Source of the DNA: Robiginitomaculum sp.
GTDB taxonomy: Bacteria > Pseudomonadota > Alphaproteobacteria > Caulobacterales > Maricaulaceae
NCBI GenBank assembly: GCA_002733905.1
Contig: NVXK01000008.1
Span: 30,267-94,266, forward strand
Direction: 5' to 3'
DNA length: 64,000 nt
Positions 39,242-51,407 of the stretch are shown here, piece after piece. The translations under genes and the position numbers were made by a program. The notes under the pieces are model-generated. The model saw only the letters and a program-made list of their open reading frames with translations. It was not told where the DNA came from and did no database searches. How positions within the stretch are numbered: the stretch's first letter is position 1; each line of letters begins with the position of its first letter.

Positions 39242-40339
39242 ATGCTTTATGAATGGCTGACCGGTTTTGCAGATGACTATCAAGTGTTTAATTTGTTCAA
39301 TTATATTTCTTTCCGCACGGGTGGGGCGATTATGACCTCCATGCTGATTGCCTTTATCTTTGGGCCAAAACTGATCAGTGTTTTGCGTATGAAACAGGGT
39401 AAAGGTCAGCCTATTCGTGAAGATGGCCCCGAGGGACATATTATTAAAAAAGCAGGTACGCCAACAATGGGGGGCTTGCTCATTCTTGTGTCTATGGTGA
39501 TTTCGACTTTACTCTGGGGCGATTTGCATAATCTGTATTTGTGGGTCGTACTTCTTGTTACTGTAAGTTATGGCGCAATCGGGTTTATTGATGATTATAT
39601 GAAAGTGGCGCGGCAAAATCCCAAGGGATTAAACGGTAAGATTAAACTGGTTTTAGAATTTTCTGTGGCGGCGATTGCTGTCTATGTGCTGATGAAAATT
39701 TCACCAACAGATACTGAAAACTTTAGCACGGGGCTTGCCTTACCCTTCTTTAAAAACACGCTGATTAACCTTGGGTTTTTCTTTATTCCTTTTGGCTGTA
39801 TTGTGATTGTCGGGTCCTCAAATGCCGTGAATATGACAGATGGCCTTGATGGGCTGGCGATTGTGCCTGTCATGATTGCAGCAGCGAGTTTTTCTGCGAT
39901 TGCTTATCTTGTCGGTAATGCGGTCTATGCGCCGTACCTTGGTGTTGCTTATGTGCCAGGATCTGGTGAAATTACGATTGTACTTGGTTCTATCATTGGC
40001 GCAGGTCTAGGCTTTCTTTGGTATAATGCTCCGCCTGCAATGGTGTTTATGGGTGATACGGGGTCGCTTGCGCTTGGCGGTGCACTGGGGAGTGCAGCCG
40101 TTGCGACTAAACATGAAATTGTTCTGGCCATTATTGGCGGCTTGTTCGTGTTGGAAATGGTGTCGGTCATTGTGCAGGTCGCCTCTTTTAAACTGACGGG
40201 GAAACGCGTCTTTCGTATGGCGCCCATTCATCATCATTTTGAGAAAAAAGGGTGGGAAGAACCTACCATTGTTATTCGTTTTTGGATTATTGCCGTGATT
40301 TTGGCGATGATCGGTCTTTCAACCCTTAAGCTGAGATAA
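39242..40339 (+). CDS. mraY: Phospho-MurNAc-pentapeptide-transferase
   Basis: [49 protein letters not shown]. Confidence 0.98.
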   Translation: MLYEWLTGFADDYQVFNLFNYISFRTGGAIMTSMLIAFIFGPKLISVLRMKQGKGQPIREDGPEGHIIKKAGTPTMGGLLILVSMVISTLLWGDLHNLYLWVVLLVTVSYGAIGFIDDYMKVARQNPKGLNGKIKLVLEFSVAAIAVYVLMKISPTDTENFSTGLALPFFKNTLINLGFFFIPFGCIVIVGSSNAVNMTDGLDGLAIVPVMIAAASFSAIAYLVGNAVYAPYLGVAYVPGSGEITIVLGSIIGAGLGFLWYNAPPAMVFMGDTGSLALGGALGSAAVATKHEIVLAIIGGLFVLEMVSVIVQVASFKLTGKRVFRMAPIHHHFEKKGWEEPTIVIRFWIIAVILAMIGLSTLKLR

Positions 40340-40341
40340 AC

Positions 40342-41787
40342 ATGATTGAAGCGCACGCATTCAAAGGAGAAACGCTGGCTGTTTTTGGCCTTGGCCGAAG
40401 CGGGATTACGGCTGCGCTTTCCTTACAAGAAGGTGGCGCTAAGGTTTTGTCTTGGGATGATAATGCACAAACACGCGACCGTGCTGCGGCAGAGGGTGTG
40501 AAGCTTACTGATTTGAAATCAGCAGATTGGGCGAAAATTGACCACCTTGTTTTGTCTCCTGGTGTCCCTCATATTTTACCGCATGCTCATTGGAGTGCAG
40601 AGCTTGCCCGTGTTGCTGGTGTGCCGATTATTTGTGATATTGAAATTTTTGCGCGGGAAGTTATGGCGCGTGCGCCCGAACATCGTCCAAAAGTCATCGC
40701 GATTACGGGGACAAATGGTAAATCTACGACGACGACATTGATTGGCCATATTCTAAATGAGTGTGGACGTGATGCTCAAATCGGCGGCAATATCGGACGC
40801 GGTGTTCTTGATCTGGATGATATGCACAGTAACGCTTATTACGTAATCGAGTTATCTTCATACCAGCTAGAACGTACATATAGCCTGAAAGCAAATGCGG
40901 CAATTTTTCTAAATTTAAGCCCTGATCATCTTGATCGTCATGGTGATATGCAAGGCTATGAGGCGGTAAAAATGCGTGTGTTTGCCAATCAAGACAGGGG
41001 TGATGCGGCGATTATTGGTGTTGATGGCCCACAGGGGAAATCAGCTTGTACACGTTTGCTTGCCAAATATAATCAACGTGTTTTGCCAATTTCTGGCCGA
41101 CGTTCTCTTGCTCGTGGTGTGTGTGTGATTAAAGGCAAGCTTTATAATGTTATGGATAAACGGTGTGAAATGGTCGTGGATTTGAAACAGGCTATTGGGC
41201 TTGACGGCGAACATAATTGGCAAAATGCGGCGTCTGCCTTTGCGGCTGTGCGGGCGCTTGGTCTCGACGCAAAAGCGATTGGACGCGCTATTCTTAGCTT
41301 TCCGGGCTTGGTGCACCGTATGGAAAATGTTGGATCGGTTGGTCGTGTGCGATATGTTAATGACAGCAAAGCGACCAATGCTGACGCGGCGGCGCAAGCG
41401 CTGAAATCTTATGATAATGTCTATTGGATTGCAGGAGGTGTTGCCAAAGAGGGGGGGATTGAAAGCCTGAGTCCTCAGTTTAAAAGTATTACACGCGCAT
41501 ATCTTATCGGCGAGTCTGCTGATGAGTTTGTTGATGTTTTAAAAAAGCATAAAGTCCCTGCTAAAAATTCCAAAGAATTGAAAATGGCCATTATGTGTGC
41601 GACGCGAGATGCGTTGGCGTCTAAGGCTAAAAACCCTGTTATTTTGCTTTCGCCAGCGTGTGCAAGCTTTGACCAGTTTAAAGATTTTGAAATACGTGGT
41701 GATATGTTTCGAAACATTGTGCAGGGCATTGTTGAAATATATGACCGTGAAAAAACAAATGCACATATAAATTCCGGGGCCGCGTAA
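40342..41787 (+). CDS. murD: UDP-MurNAc-L-alanine--D-glutamate ligase
   Basis: VFGLGRSGITAALSL, AITGTNGKSTTTTLIGHIL, LNLSPDHLDRHG, NDSKATNADAAAQAL. Confidence 0.97.
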   Translation: MIEAHAFKGETLAVFGLGRSGITAALSLQEGGAKVLSWDDNAQTRDRAAAEGVKLTDLKSADWAKIDHLVLSPGVPHILPHAHWSAELARVAGVPIICDIEIFAREVMARAPEHRPKVIAITGTNGKSTTTTLIGHILNECGRDAQIGGNIGRGVLDLDDMHSNAYYVIELSSYQLERTYSLKANAAIFLNLSPDHLDRHGDMQGYEAVKMRVFANQDRGDAAIIGVDGPQGKSACTRLLAKYNQRVLPISGRRSLARGVCVIKGKLYNVMDKRCEMVVDLKQAIGLDGEHNWQNAASAFAAVRALGLDAKAIGRAILSFPGLVHRMENVGSVGRVRYVNDSKATNADAAAQALKSYDNVYWIAGGVAKEGGIESLSPQFKSITRAYLIGESADEFVDVLKKHKVPAKNSKELKMAIMCATRDALASKAKNPVILLSPACASFDQFKDFEIRGDMFRNIVQGIVEIYDREKTNAHINSGAA

Positions 41788-41791
41788 TGGG

Positions 41792-42934
41792 ATGGGCTTT
41801 ATGATTGGCCGTTCGCGCACCGACCGATCCCCCCTTATGGAATGGTGGCGCAGTATTGACCGTGTCACACTTGGTATTCTTTTTGCGTTAATTGTATCTG
41901 GCCTGATTTTGTCTATGGCGGCGAGTCCTGCTGCGGCAAGCCGTCTTGGTATAGATAATCCGTTTTACTTTCTTAAACGACATATTGTTTTTGCCGTGGT
42001 CGGGCTGACGGGGGCGTTTATTGTCTCCATGTTCAATGTTGAAAATGCGCGCCGCATTGGGGTGTTGGCTGTAATATGTGCGCTCATTGTCCTGCTGACA
42101 TTACCCTTTGTCGGGTATGAGGTGAAAGGCGCCGTTCGTTGGATACGGTTTGGCGGTTTCGGCTTGCAGCCGTCTGAATTTGCCAAGCCAGGTTTTATTG
42201 TTTTTGCGGCTTGGATGTTTTCTGTACGCAAGCATAGCCCTGATTTCCCGGGCGTTGCAATTGCTTTTCTTTTGTATCTCGTACTTATATTTTGTCTTAT
42301 CCAACAACCAGATTTTGGCCAATCATTTTTACTCACAATGTGTTTTGGCGCAGTGTTTTTCTATGCAGGGCTTTCGCTTGGGTGGATGGCATTTTTCTCG
42401 GCTTTAACCGTGATTGGCTCTATCGGTGCGTATAGTTTCTTGCCCCATGTGCGTTCTCGGCTTGATCGGTTTTTAAACCCAGAAGGTGCGGATACGTATC
42501 AAGTTGATAAAGCGATCGAAGCGATTGCCAATGGCGGTATATTTGGCCGTGGGCCGGGGGAAGGCGTTATTAAATACAAACTCCCCGATGCCCACACCGA
42601 TTATATTTTCGCCGTTATGGTCGAAGAATTCGGTTTTTTGCTGTCGATGGGGCTTGTGTTGTTAATCGCGAGCTTTGTGGCGCGAAGTTTTAGAAATGCT
42701 TTGCATCTCAATGATTATTTTTCTCAACTGGCTGTCGCAGGTCTTGCGACAATGATTGGTTTGCAGGCCATGATAAATATCGCTGTGAATTTGAATATGG
42801 CCCCGTCCAAGGGGATGACTTTACCATTTATTTCATCGGGCGGTTCGTCGCTCCTTGCCTTGTGTTTTTCCGCAGGGCTGATTCTTGCGTTTACGCGTAA
42901 ACGCCCGGGGGCTTATGGATTTGGTGTCACATGA
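41792..42934 (+). CDS. ftsW: Lipid II polymerase FtsW
   Basis: SEDS family; GGFGLQPSEFAKPGFI, PDAHTDYIFAVMVEEFGF, LPFISSGGSSLLA. Confidence 0.96.
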   Translation: MGFMIGRSRTDRSPLMEWWRSIDRVTLGILFALIVSGLILSMAASPAAASRLGIDNPFYFLKRHIVFAVVGLTGAFIVSMFNVENARRIGVLAVICALIVLLTLPFVGYEVKGAVRWIRFGGFGLQPSEFAKPGFIVFAAWMFSVRKHSPDFPGVAIAFLLYLVLIFCLIQQPDFGQSFLLTMCFGAVFFYAGLSLGWMAFFSALTVIGSIGAYSFLPHVRSRLDRFLNPEGADTYQVDKAIEAIANGGIFGRGPGEGVIKYKLPDAHTDYIFAVMVEEFGFLLSMGLVLLIASFVARSFRNALHLNDYFSQLAVAGLATMIGLQAMINIAVNLNMAPSKGMTLPFISSGGSSLLALCFSAGLILAFTRKRPGAYGFGVT

Positions 42935-44007
42935 GTAAACGTATTTTATTGGCGGCGGGTGGTACAGGTGGGCATATGTTTCCTGCTCAAGCGCTCGCAG
43001 AGCGTTTGAAATCCCAAGGGTGGGAAATTGCCCTGATGACGGATGTACGTGGTTTAAAACATGCAGGCCGTATTCCTGCCTCTGAGAAAATTGAAGTTGA
43101 GGCTGCGACCATATCTCCGCGTCACCCGATCAAAGCGATGAGCGGTGTTTTGAAACTTACCAAAGGTGTACGGAGTGCCAAGACATTTATTAAAAAATGG
43201 AAGCCTGATATTGTTGTCGGTTTTGGTGGCTATCCTGCATTTCCTGCTCTGCGTGCCGCGCAGTCATTGGGTGTGCCGACAATCTTGCACGAGCAGAATG
43301 CAGTGCTTGGCCGTGTGAACCGTGTGTTCGCGAAAAAAGCACATCATGTTGTGTCTGGATTTGAGGTCTTGCAAAAACTGCCCGAAGGGGCAAATTGGAC
43401 AGTGATTGGCAATCCATTGCGAGCAGATGTATTGGCGGCGAGTGCGCGTGCATATAAAGTGCCGCGTAAAAATATCAATATTTTGATTGTTGGCGGTAGT
43501 TTGGGCGCGCGTTTACTGAGTGAAGTTATGCCGCAAGCGATTGCACTTTTGCCGCAGGAACTTCGTGAGCGTTTGAATGTGGTTCAGCAAACGCGTAAAG
43601 AGAGCCTCGCCTTTGCTGTTAAAACCTATGCAGACGCAGGGGTTAAGGCCGAATGTGCGCCTTTCTTTGATGATATTGAAACCCATCTGGCCTCCGCGCA
43701 TTACATTGTGGCACGGGCAGGGGCGTCAAGTGTGTCTGAAATCATGGTGATGGGACTACCGTCATTATTAGTGCCTCTCGCGATTGCTATGGATGATCAT
43801 CAAAATGTCAATGCATTGCCATTAAAAAACCTTGGCGCTGCCGATATTTTGCCTGAATTTGAGTTTACCTCTGAGCGTGTAAAAACTATCTTGATGGAGA
43901 GACTTAATGATTCGACATGGCTTAAAAACGCGTCCCAGTCTGCGATTAGCGCAGGAAAACCAGATGCAGCGCGTGCCTTGGCCGAATTGGTTGTCGCCAC
44001 AGTATAA
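42931..44007 (+). CDS. murG: UDP-GlcNAc--MurNAc-pentapeptide lipid I GlcNAc transferase
   Basis: [48 protein letters not shown]. Confidence 0.97.
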   Translation: MSKRILLAAGGTGGHMFPAQALAERLKSQGWEIALMTDVRGLKHAGRIPASEKIEVEAATISPRHPIKAMSGVLKLTKGVRSAKTFIKKWKPDIVVGFGGYPAFPALRAAQSLGVPTILHEQNAVLGRVNRVFAKKAHHVVSGFEVLQKLPEGANWTVIGNPLRADVLAASARAYKVPRKNINILIVGGSLGARLLSEVMPQAIALLPQELRERLNVVQQTRKESLAFAVKTYADAGVKAECAPFFDDIETHLASAHYIVARAGASSVSEIMVMGLPSLLVPLAIAMDDHQNVNALPLKNLGAADILPEFEFTSERVKTILMERLNDSTWLKNASQSAISAGKPDAARALAELVVATV

Positions 44008-44026
44008 TGATAACAAGGTAATTAAG

Positions 44027-45430
44027 ATGAAAACGCAAATGCCATTTGAAACAGGCCCCGTTCACTTTGTCGGTATTGGCGGCATAGGCATGAGCGGCAT
44101 TGCCGAAGTTATGCTCAATCTTGGCTATCTAGTTCAAGGTTCGGATGTGCGCGCAAACGCTAATGTTGAGCGTCTGATAAAACTGGGCGCAAATATTTCA
44201 GTTGGCCATAAGGCCGAGCAAGTTCACGGCGCAGGGGCAATTGTGGTCTCGTCTGCGATTGCACAAGATAATGTGGAACTGGTTGAGGCGCGATCCCTCG
44301 CAATACCTGTTGTCCGCCGCGCCGAAATGTTGGCCGAGTTGATGCGTCTGAAATGGGCTGTCGCTGTTGGTGGTACACATGGTAAAACAACGACAACATC
44401 TATGGTTGCGGCGCTGATGGAGGGCGGCAATCTTGATCCGACTGTTATCAATGGCGGCATTATCAATGCTTATGGGGCGAATGCTAAGCTAGGCGGCGGT
44501 AAATGGATGGTGGTTGAGGCGGACGAGTCCGATGGTTCTTTCCTAAAACTCTTTCCGACCATTGCTATTGTTACCAATATTGATCCAGAACATATGGAGC
44601 ATTATGGTGATTTTGATACGCTGCGGGCGGCGTTTGATACTTTTGTTGAAAACTTACCTTTTTACGGTTTTGCGGTCTTGTGTATCGATCACCCTGAAGT
44701 GCAAGCTTTGGTCAGTCGGGTCACAGACCGTCGTGTGATAACATATGGATTTAACGCGCAAGCGGATGTGAGAGCTGAAAACCTGCGTTATCAAAACGGT
44801 GGCACAATGTTTGATGTCGTGTTCAGAGATCGCGGCGAGGGCGAAGATGTGACTTGGCCTGCGCTATTTTTGCCAATGGCGGGGGATCATAATACGCAAA
44901 ATGCGTTGGCGGCGATTGCCGTTGCACGTGCACTTGATATTTCAGAAGAACAAGTACGTTCTGGTCTGAGTGGTTTTGGTGGGGTGAAACGCCGCTTCTC
45001 CGATGCGGGGAAATGGAACGGCGTCACGATTATTGACGATTATGGCCATCATCCTGTCGAGATATCGGCGGTGTTAAAGGCTGCGACACAAGTTTGTTCT
45101 GGTAAAATCCATGCTGTTGTACAGCCGCACAGATTTTCACGTCTGCAAGATTTGTTTGACGAGTTTTGCACGTGTTTTAATGACGCGAACTATGTCTATG
45201 TGACAGATATATTTGCGGCTGGTGAAGCGCCTATAGACGGGGTTGATGCCAAAGCTCTTATCGAGGGGCTTGCACGTCATGGCCACCGTAATGCACAGCA
45301 AATCTCGCGCGAGACATCTGCGCAAACGTTATATCCAAATTTGGAACCCGGTGATATGGTCGTCTTTCTTGGTGCAGGGGATATCACTGTGTGGGCAAAT
45401 GAACTGGCCGATAAACTTGCAGAGATTTAA
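44027..45430 (+). CDS. murC: UDP-MurNAc--L-alanine ligase
   Basis: [46 protein letters not shown]; start set at ATG 44027. Confidence 0.97.
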   Translation: MKTQMPFETGPVHFVGIGGIGMSGIAEVMLNLGYLVQGSDVRANANVERLIKLGANISVGHKAEQVHGAGAIVVSSAIAQDNVELVEARSLAIPVVRRAEMLAELMRLKWAVAVGGTHGKTTTTSMVAALMEGGNLDPTVINGGIINAYGANAKLGGGKWMVVEADESDGSFLKLFPTIAIVTNIDPEHMEHYGDFDTLRAAFDTFVENLPFYGFAVLCIDHPEVQALVSRVTDRRVITYGFNAQADVRAENLRYQNGGTMFDVVFRDRGEGEDVTWPALFLPMAGDHNTQNALAAIAVARALDISEEQVRSGLSGFGGVKRRFSDAGKWNGVTIIDDYGHHPVEISAVLKAATQVCSGKIHAVVQPHRFSRLQDLFDEFCTCFNDANYVYVTDIFAAGEAPIDGVDAKALIEGLARHGHRNAQQISRETSAQTLYPNLEPGDMVVFLGAGDITVWANELADKLAEI

Positions 45431-45432
45431 CC

Positions 45433-46362
45433 TTGAGTTTCCCGTCAATACTTGATCAATTACCCGAAGTTCGCGGTAGCTTGCGCGAGAATGTCGCACT
45501 TGCGCCCTATACATGGTTTCGGGTTGGCGGCGAGGCGCAAATATTTTTTATGCCGAAAGACGAAGCCGATTTGGCTTTGTTTCTGGCTCAGCTTCCACAA
45601 GATATTCCTGTGCAAATACTGGGTGTTGCCTCTAATACATTGGTGCGTGACGGTGGTATTGAAGGGGTTGTCATTCGCCTTGGCCCTGCATTTGCAAAAT
45701 GTGAAGTTTTGGAGGATGGACGGGTTAGGGTTGGCGCGGCCTGTCTTGACGGTGTGCTTGCGAAAAAAGCGGCTAAGGCTGGGCTCGGTGGGTTAGAGTT
45801 TTATGCAGGTATTCCTGGCACAATTGGCGGTGCATTACGTATGAATGCAGGGTGCTACGGCGCGGAAACTAAAGATGTTTTGGTTGAAGTTGTTGCACTG
45901 GATCGCCGTGGTCGCCGCCAAGTGATGCGCCTTGCGGACATGGGCTATAGCTATCGTCATAGCATCGCAGCCAGTGATTTGATTTTTGTTGAAGCTGTCT
46001 ATCAATGCACTCTGGAGGATACGGATATTGTCATGGCACGCATGGCGGAAATTACACGTAACCGTGAACAGTCTCAGCCGATTAAAGAAAAAACAGGTGG
46101 GTCTACATTTAAAAACCCTGACCCCAAGCAATCTGGTGGCCGTGGGGCATGGCAAGTGATTGACGCGGCAGGTGGGCGTGGCTTTAAAGTTGGCGGTGCA
46201 CAAATGTCCGAGAAGCATTGTAATTTTATGATCAATACGGGGAATGCGACGGCTCATGATATAGAAACTCTTGGCAATACTATTCGTGCTATGGTCAAAG
46301 ACACACAAGGTGTAGATTTGCAGTGGGAAATTAAACGCATTGGCGTAAAGGTCGTGTCATGA
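45433..46362 (+). CDS. murB: UDP-N-acetylenolpyruvoylglucosamine reductase
   Basis: [49 protein letters not shown] start. Confidence 0.96.
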   Translation: MSFPSILDQLPEVRGSLRENVALAPYTWFRVGGEAQIFFMPKDEADLALFLAQLPQDIPVQILGVASNTLVRDGGIEGVVIRLGPAFAKCEVLEDGRVRVGAACLDGVLAKKAAKAGLGGLEFYAGIPGTIGGALRMNAGCYGAETKDVLVEVVALDRRGRRQVMRLADMGYSYRHSIAASDLIFVEAVYQCTLEDTDIVMARMAEITRNREQSQPIKEKTGGSTFKNPDPKQSGGRGAWQVIDAAGGRGFKVGGAQMSEKHCNFMINTGNATAHDIETLGNTIRAMVKDTQGVDLQWEIKRIGVKVVS

Positions 46363-47300
46363 GTGAAAAAATTGTAGTTTTATTAGGGGGCATGTCTCCT
46401 GAACGTGAAGTCTCACTGGTTTCGGGGGAGGCCGTTATTAAGGCTCTGACCGCTGAAGGCTATAAAGTTGTTAAAATTGACGCAGGCCGTGATTTGGCGG
46501 CGAAACTTGCAAAAGCCTCTCCTGATGTGGTTTTTAATGCACTCCATGGTGAATGGGGTGAAGATGGGCGCGTGCAAGGTGTTTTGGATTTATATGGTCG
46601 CCCATATACCCATTCTGGAGTCATGGCGTCGGCACTGGCTATGGATAAACACCGCGCAAAAATTGTGTGTAAAGCGGCTGGGATTAATGTGCCAGAGGGC
46701 ATGCTCGTGCCGCGTGTCGATGCTGCGAAATCCCATATGTTGCCATTGCCGTATGTGGTGAAGCCAAATTCACAAGGTTCGAGTGTTGGTGTATATGTCA
46801 TTATGGAAGGTGCAAACCGTCCACCGCTTGATATTGCTATGAATGAAAAAATGGGTGATGAGGTTCTTGTTGAAGCTTTCGCGCCAGGGCGTGAGCTGAC
46901 TGTTACCGTTTTGAATGGTAAAGCATTATGTGTGACAGAAATCGTCGCGCATACGGCGTTTTATGATTATGAGGCAAAATACTCTGATGGTGGCTCTAGC
47001 CATATTGTACCAGCGAAAATTCCCAAGTCTGTGGCTGATATTTGCATGGAATGGGCGGAAATTGCACATAATTGTTTGGGGTGTCGTGGGCTAACGCGTT
47101 CTGATTTCAGGTTTGATGATGCGAAAATGTCAAAAAACCCGAAAAAAACGGATATAGTAAACAAAATCGTAATGCTTGAGCTTAATACTCAGCCTGGAAT
47201 GACTCCGACTTCTCTTGCGCCAGAGCAAGCAGAGCATATGGGGATGAGTTTTCGGCAATTATGTCGATGGATAGTGGAAGACGCCTCGGTCTCTCGGTAG
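46359..47300 (+). CDS. ddl: D-alanine--D-alanine ligase
   Basis: [49 protein letters not shown]. Confidence 0.97.
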   Translation: MSEKIVVLLGGMSPEREVSLVSGEAVIKALTAEGYKVVKIDAGRDLAAKLAKASPDVVFNALHGEWGEDGRVQGVLDLYGRPYTHSGVMASALAMDKHRAKIVCKAAGINVPEGMLVPRVDAAKSHMLPLPYVVKPNSQGSSVGVYVIMEGANRPPLDIAMNEKMGDEVLVEAFAPGRELTVTVLNGKALCVTEIVAHTAFYDYEAKYSDGGSSHIVPAKIPKSVADICMEWAEIAHNCLGCRGLTRSDFRFDDAKMSKNPKKTDIVNKIVMLELNTQPGMTPTSLAPEQAEHMGMSFRQLCRWIVEDASVSR

Positions 47301-47309
47301 GGATATTGT

Positions 47310-48245
47310 TTGGCGGGAAGTAATGATCGCGAAAGCAAGATGGCAAAAAGAAAACCTGCAAAAAAACCTGCGCCTCGCCGTATTAGCCCGCTCAAACCTG
47401 GATTAAGCGGTGCGCGAAATTGGGCGACAGCACAAGTGCGTGGCGCGGCCTATTCTCGCAAGCGGATGACGCGCTTAATTATTTCTGCAGTATTCTTGCT
47501 TATGGCTATTTTGTGGATGGCCTTGTGGTTGGGTGGGTTTTTTCCAGCAATAAAGGCTTCTGGAGATCGGTTTGCGAAAGAACGCCTGATGAGTATGGGC
47601 TTTGTTGTAAAACACGTTGATGTTGTCGGTGAAGGCCGTATTTCCGAGACGCAAGTGCGTGCTGTTTTAGGTGTGTATTCCGGGGATTATCTCTTTGATA
47701 TGGATATTGATAATGCACAAACCCGTGTGCAAAACCTAAGCTGGGTGGATACAGCCGTTATACGTAGGCTTTGGCCGAACCGCATTGTTGTTCATGTTAA
47801 TGAACGTCGTCCATATGCGCTGTGGCAAGAAAATGGGCGTATTCAGATTATTGATAATTCGGGTGTTGTTATTCAAGATGCAAATGTGAACGAATTTGCA
47901 AATCTTCCTTTTGTTGTCGGGGCGGGCGCTTCGCAGCAGGCTGAGGCATTTTTGAAAATTCTGGCGCGCTATCCTGAAATTTACGCTCAGACTGAATCGT
48001 GTGTTTACATCAGTAAACGTCGTTGGGATATTGTGTTAAAAAATGATGGTTTACGTATTCTTTTGCCTGCTGATAACCCAGAGAGAGCATTGGCATTGCT
48101 TGTCAAATATAATGCAAAGCATGGTATGTTAAGGCTTGATCTTGAGAGCATAGACTTGCGGATTAAGGGGCGGTTAGCCTTGCGTCCTGCGGTCGAGAGC
48201 CGTGTAAAAGCTGTGAGCATACGGCGCGTTGGTAAAAGGGCTTAA
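47310..48245 (+). CDS. ftsQ: Cell division protein FtsQ
   Basis: N-terminal basic segment, single TM, POTRA-like VKHVDVVGEGRISETQVRAVLGVYSGDYLF, ERRPYALWQENGRIQIID; start TTG 47310 or ATG 47340. Confidence 0.9.
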   Translation: MAGSNDRESKMAKRKPAKKPAPRRISPLKPGLSGARNWATAQVRGAAYSRKRMTRLIISAVFLLMAILWMALWLGGFFPAIKASGDRFAKERLMSMGFVVKHVDVVGEGRISETQVRAVLGVYSGDYLFDMDIDNAQTRVQNLSWVDTAVIRRLWPNRIVVHVNERRPYALWQENGRIQIIDNSGVVIQDANVNEFANLPFVVGAGASQQAEAFLKILARYPEIYAQTESCVYISKRRWDIVLKNDGLRILLPADNPERALALLVKYNAKHGMLRLDLESIDLRIKGRLALRPAVESRVKAVSIRRVGKRA

Positions 48246-48247
48246 TC

Positions 48248-49528
48248 GTGTCTTTTTTCTCGGGTCGTTCGCGTTCGGCTAATCCAGATATTGTTGCTAT
48301 TCTCGATGTGGGTTCATCTAAAATTGTCTGTTTCATTGGTCGTCAAGAGGTTGAGGGCGGCATACGTATTCTTGGCGCAGGTTTCCATGCCAGCGAAGGA
48401 TTGCGTGCGGGTGTTGTCGTCGATATGGAAGCGGCCGAAAACTCTATTCGTCACGCGGTTGAAAAAGCTGAGCGGGAAGCAGGTCTCGCAATTTCAGCAG
48501 TTTACGTGAATGTCTCAACCCGTTCTTTGCGCTCGCGGCATATTCATGTGAATACGGAGTTTTCTAATGCGGAGGTCGCGGATCGGGATCTAAGTCGTGT
48601 CATTGATACTGCCCTGAGTGAATTTAGCGAACCTGATCATGCTATTCTTCATGCGATTCCGATGAATTGGACTGTTGATGATGAGCGGGGTATTCGCGAC
48701 CCTCGGGGTATGTTTGGCAAGCAATTGGGCGTTGATATGCATTTTGTAACTGCAGGTGTCGGCGTATTGCGAAATCTTGTGCATTGTGTAGAGCGCTGCC
48801 ATTTACGTGTTGCTGGCATGATTGCATCTTCTTACGCGGCAGGTGTCGGAGTGTTGGTCGAGGATGAGTTTGATCTTGGGGTGACACTTATTGATATGGG
48901 CGCCGGGATTACAACTGCGGCTGTATTTCGTGACCGCACGCTTGCATTTGTTGATGCGGTTGCTGTTGGTGGGCGTAATGTGACGAGTGATATTGCACGT
49001 GGTCTCACCACGCCGTTCGAGGCGGCCGAGCGTATAAAGGCGATTTATGGCTCCGCTCTGGAGAGTCCTGATGATGATGGGCAAATGGTGCCGTGCCCGC
49101 CAATGGGCGCGCAAGATGAGTTGCATCATGAGCCTCTGACCTTGCTTACCAGTGTTGTACGTTCGCGTATTGAGGAAACCTTTGAGATATTGAAAGGGAG
49201 ATTTGAATCGGCGGGTATTGAATCGTTTTCCGGGCGACGAATCGTGCTGACCGGAGGGGCCGCGCAGCTATCGGGTGTCGCGCAATTGGCTGAATATACG
49301 TTTAAAAAACGGGTAAGAGTGGGGTTGCCTCATGGCTTGCTCGGTTTGCCAGATACAATGAGTGGCCCTGATTTTTCTGTTGCATCTGGTATTATCAAGC
49401 ATGTCTTTGAAAAGAAACATGAAGTTATATCTGGCCCGCCAGATTTATCTGGTAAACGTGCGCGTACGCGGCGGTATGCGGGCGGAAATTTTAGTAAATC
49501 TTTGAAATGGTTTAGAGAAAATTTTTAG
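48248..49528 (+). CDS. ftsA: Cell division protein FtsA
   Basis: AILDVGSSKIVCFIG, GVTLIDMGAGITTAAVF, IVLTGGAAQLSGV, C-terminal amphipathic FSKSLKWFRENF. Confidence 0.95.
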   Translation: MSFFSGRSRSANPDIVAILDVGSSKIVCFIGRQEVEGGIRILGAGFHASEGLRAGVVVDMEAAENSIRHAVEKAEREAGLAISAVYVNVSTRSLRSRHIHVNTEFSNAEVADRDLSRVIDTALSEFSEPDHAILHAIPMNWTVDDERGIRDPRGMFGKQLGVDMHFVTAGVGVLRNLVHCVERCHLRVAGMIASSYAAGVGVLVEDEFDLGVTLIDMGAGITTAAVFRDRTLAFVDAVAVGGRNVTSDIARGLTTPFEAAERIKAIYGSALESPDDDGQMVPCPPMGAQDELHHEPLTLLTSVVRSRIEETFEILKGRFESAGIESFSGRRIVLTGGAAQLSGVAQLAEYTFKKRVRVGLPHGLLGLPDTMSGPDFSVASGIIKHVFEKKHEVISGPPDLSGKRARTRRYAGGNFSKSLKWFRENF

Positions 49529-49780
49529 GCAATGGGTTGGCGCGCCGTCGTTGTGAATGTTGTTTGGGTGTATCAAATATATTTATGGTTCCGTATATTG
49601 CACACTCACTATGTTCAGGGGGCTTCAACTCAGATTATTAGTTTTATATACTTTGAAACGCATAGAGCTGGTTTTTTAAAAAAATAAACATAGAAAAGCA
49701 CTCTCATTAACGGATGTTAAACATTTATGTCCGATGGTGGTGTTAATATCTTGCAAACTATATAACTTCAGGTTCTTTCC

Positions 49781-51220
49781 ATGAGTATAAATTTTTCCTT
49801 ACCAAAAGCTACTGAACTCAAACCTCGTATTATTGTTATTGGTGTCGGTGGCGCTGGCGGCAATGCCGTAAACAATATGATTGATTCTGGCCTTGAGGGT
49901 GTAGAATTTATTGTGGCCAATACAGATGCACAGGCGTTAGCGCTTTCAAAAGCAGAGCGCCGCATTCAAATGGGAAGTTCTATCACGCAAGGCTTGGGCG
50001 CAGGTATGCGACCTGATGTTGGCGCGGACGCGGCACAAAGCTCTCTTGAAGATATTATGGGGCATCTTGATGGCGCGCATATGTTGTTTGTTGCTGCTGG
50101 CATGGGCGGCGGTACAGGTACTGGGGCAGCGCCAATTATCGCGCAGGCTGCACGTGAACGTGGCATTTTAACAGTTGCGATTGTGACGAAGCCGTTTCAG
50201 TTTGAAGGGTCTCGCCGTATGAAACTCGCAGAGGCGGGTATTGAAGATTTATATTCAAGCGTAGATACGCTACTTGTGATTCCCAATCAAAATTTATTCC
50301 GTATCGCTACCGAGAACACTACAATGGCAGATGCCTTTGCGCTTGCTGATGAAGTCTTGAACTCTGGTGTGCGTAGTATTTCTGATTTGATGGTTGTGCC
50401 AGGTAAGATTAATCTCGATTTTGCCGATGTTCGCACTGTTATGGGCGAAATGGGTAAGGCTATGATGGGCACTGGTGAAGCAACTGGTGAGCGTCGTGCA
50501 ATTGAAGCCGCGGAGGCCGCGATTTCTAATCCACTTCTTGATGATGTTTCTTTAAAAGGGGCAAAGGGCGTCTTGATTAATATTACAGGTGGCTCTGATC
50601 TGACACTTTATGAAGTGGACGAGGCTGCAAACCTTATTCGAGCCCAAGTAGACCCTGATGCAAATATCATTGTGGGATCTGCGGAAGATACAGCACTTGA
50701 TGGTATTGTGCGTGTTTCTGTTGTGGCAACAGGTGTTGATAGCGATGAATTAACGGCTCAAACTCAATATCGGCCGCGTCAGGTTGAAGAAGCTATAGAC
50801 GTAGCGGAAGTTGTTGAAGACGAAATCGTTCATGAGAATGTTGCTGAAGTGCCTGTTTCTCAAGAACCTGCGTTGCAAAGACCTGCTCCGCAAGCGCCTG
50901 CTTATCAATATAGACAGCCTGAACCGACACAGACATATGCTCCTGTGCAAGAAGCTCCTATTGCTTCGCCAGTAACGCCTGCGCCAGTTCAACACGCCCC
51001 GATTGCACCGCCTGTTCCTGCGGTAGAACGTGTTTTGCCAAAAGTGGAGATGCAAGTCGTTGTGAAGCGCCCATTCGGATTTTTTGGCCGTAAGAAGACG
51101 GTACCTGTTGCGCCACGTGTTCAAGCAGAATTAACGCCTAGCCGTAATGGCGAGTTATTTGGAGCGAACATGGATGACGAGTTGGAAATTCCGTCTTTCT
51201 TGCGTCGTTTGAATAAATAA
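49781..51220 (+). CDS. ftsZ: Cell division protein FtsZ
   Basis: [29 protein letters not shown]-terminal [15 protein letters not shown]. Confidence 0.98.
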   Translation: MSINFSLPKATELKPRIIVIGVGGAGGNAVNNMIDSGLEGVEFIVANTDAQALALSKAERRIQMGSSITQGLGAGMRPDVGADAAQSSLEDIMGHLDGAHMLFVAAGMGGGTGTGAAPIIAQAARERGILTVAIVTKPFQFEGSRRMKLAEAGIEDLYSSVDTLLVIPNQNLFRIATENTTMADAFALADEVLNSGVRSISDLMVVPGKINLDFADVRTVMGEMGKAMMGTGEATGERRAIEAAEAAISNPLLDDVSLKGAKGVLINITGGSDLTLYEVDEAANLIRAQVDPDANIIVGSAEDTALDGIVRVSVVATGVDSDELTAQTQYRPRQVEEAIDVAEVVEDEIVHENVAEVPVSQEPALQRPAPQAPAYQYRQPEPTQTYAPVQEAPIASPVTPAPVQHAPIAPPVPAVERVLPKVEMQVVVKRPFGFFGRKKTVPVAPRVQAELTPSRNGELFGANMDDELEIPSFLRRLNK

Positions 51221-51241
51221 ATATCGTTTATTTTTGTCAAG

Positions 51242-51270
51242 AAAACCTCGTTTTTAAACGGGGTTTTTTT
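51242..51270 (+). terminator. Rho-independent terminator after ftsZ
   Basis: AAAACCTCGTTT-TT-AAACGGGGTTTTTTT hairpin (one G-U) with T run. Confidence 0.85.
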
Positions 51271-51407
51271 ATGGGTAAATTCGCCTGTAAGTAATTGAAA
51301 CTATTAAATAGTTACGAGTTTGTAATGTGTTGAAACATATTGTAACAGACCTTTAATTTTACATTGTACAATAACGCGCTAGAAGTCATGGATGAAGACA
51401 TTCGCTA

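Noticed and set aside
50750-51124. 124-aa Arg-rich minus-strand ORF opposite the FtsZ linker
   Set aside because: Produced by the Pro/Gln/Ala-rich FtsZ linker on the other strand; no coding evidence.
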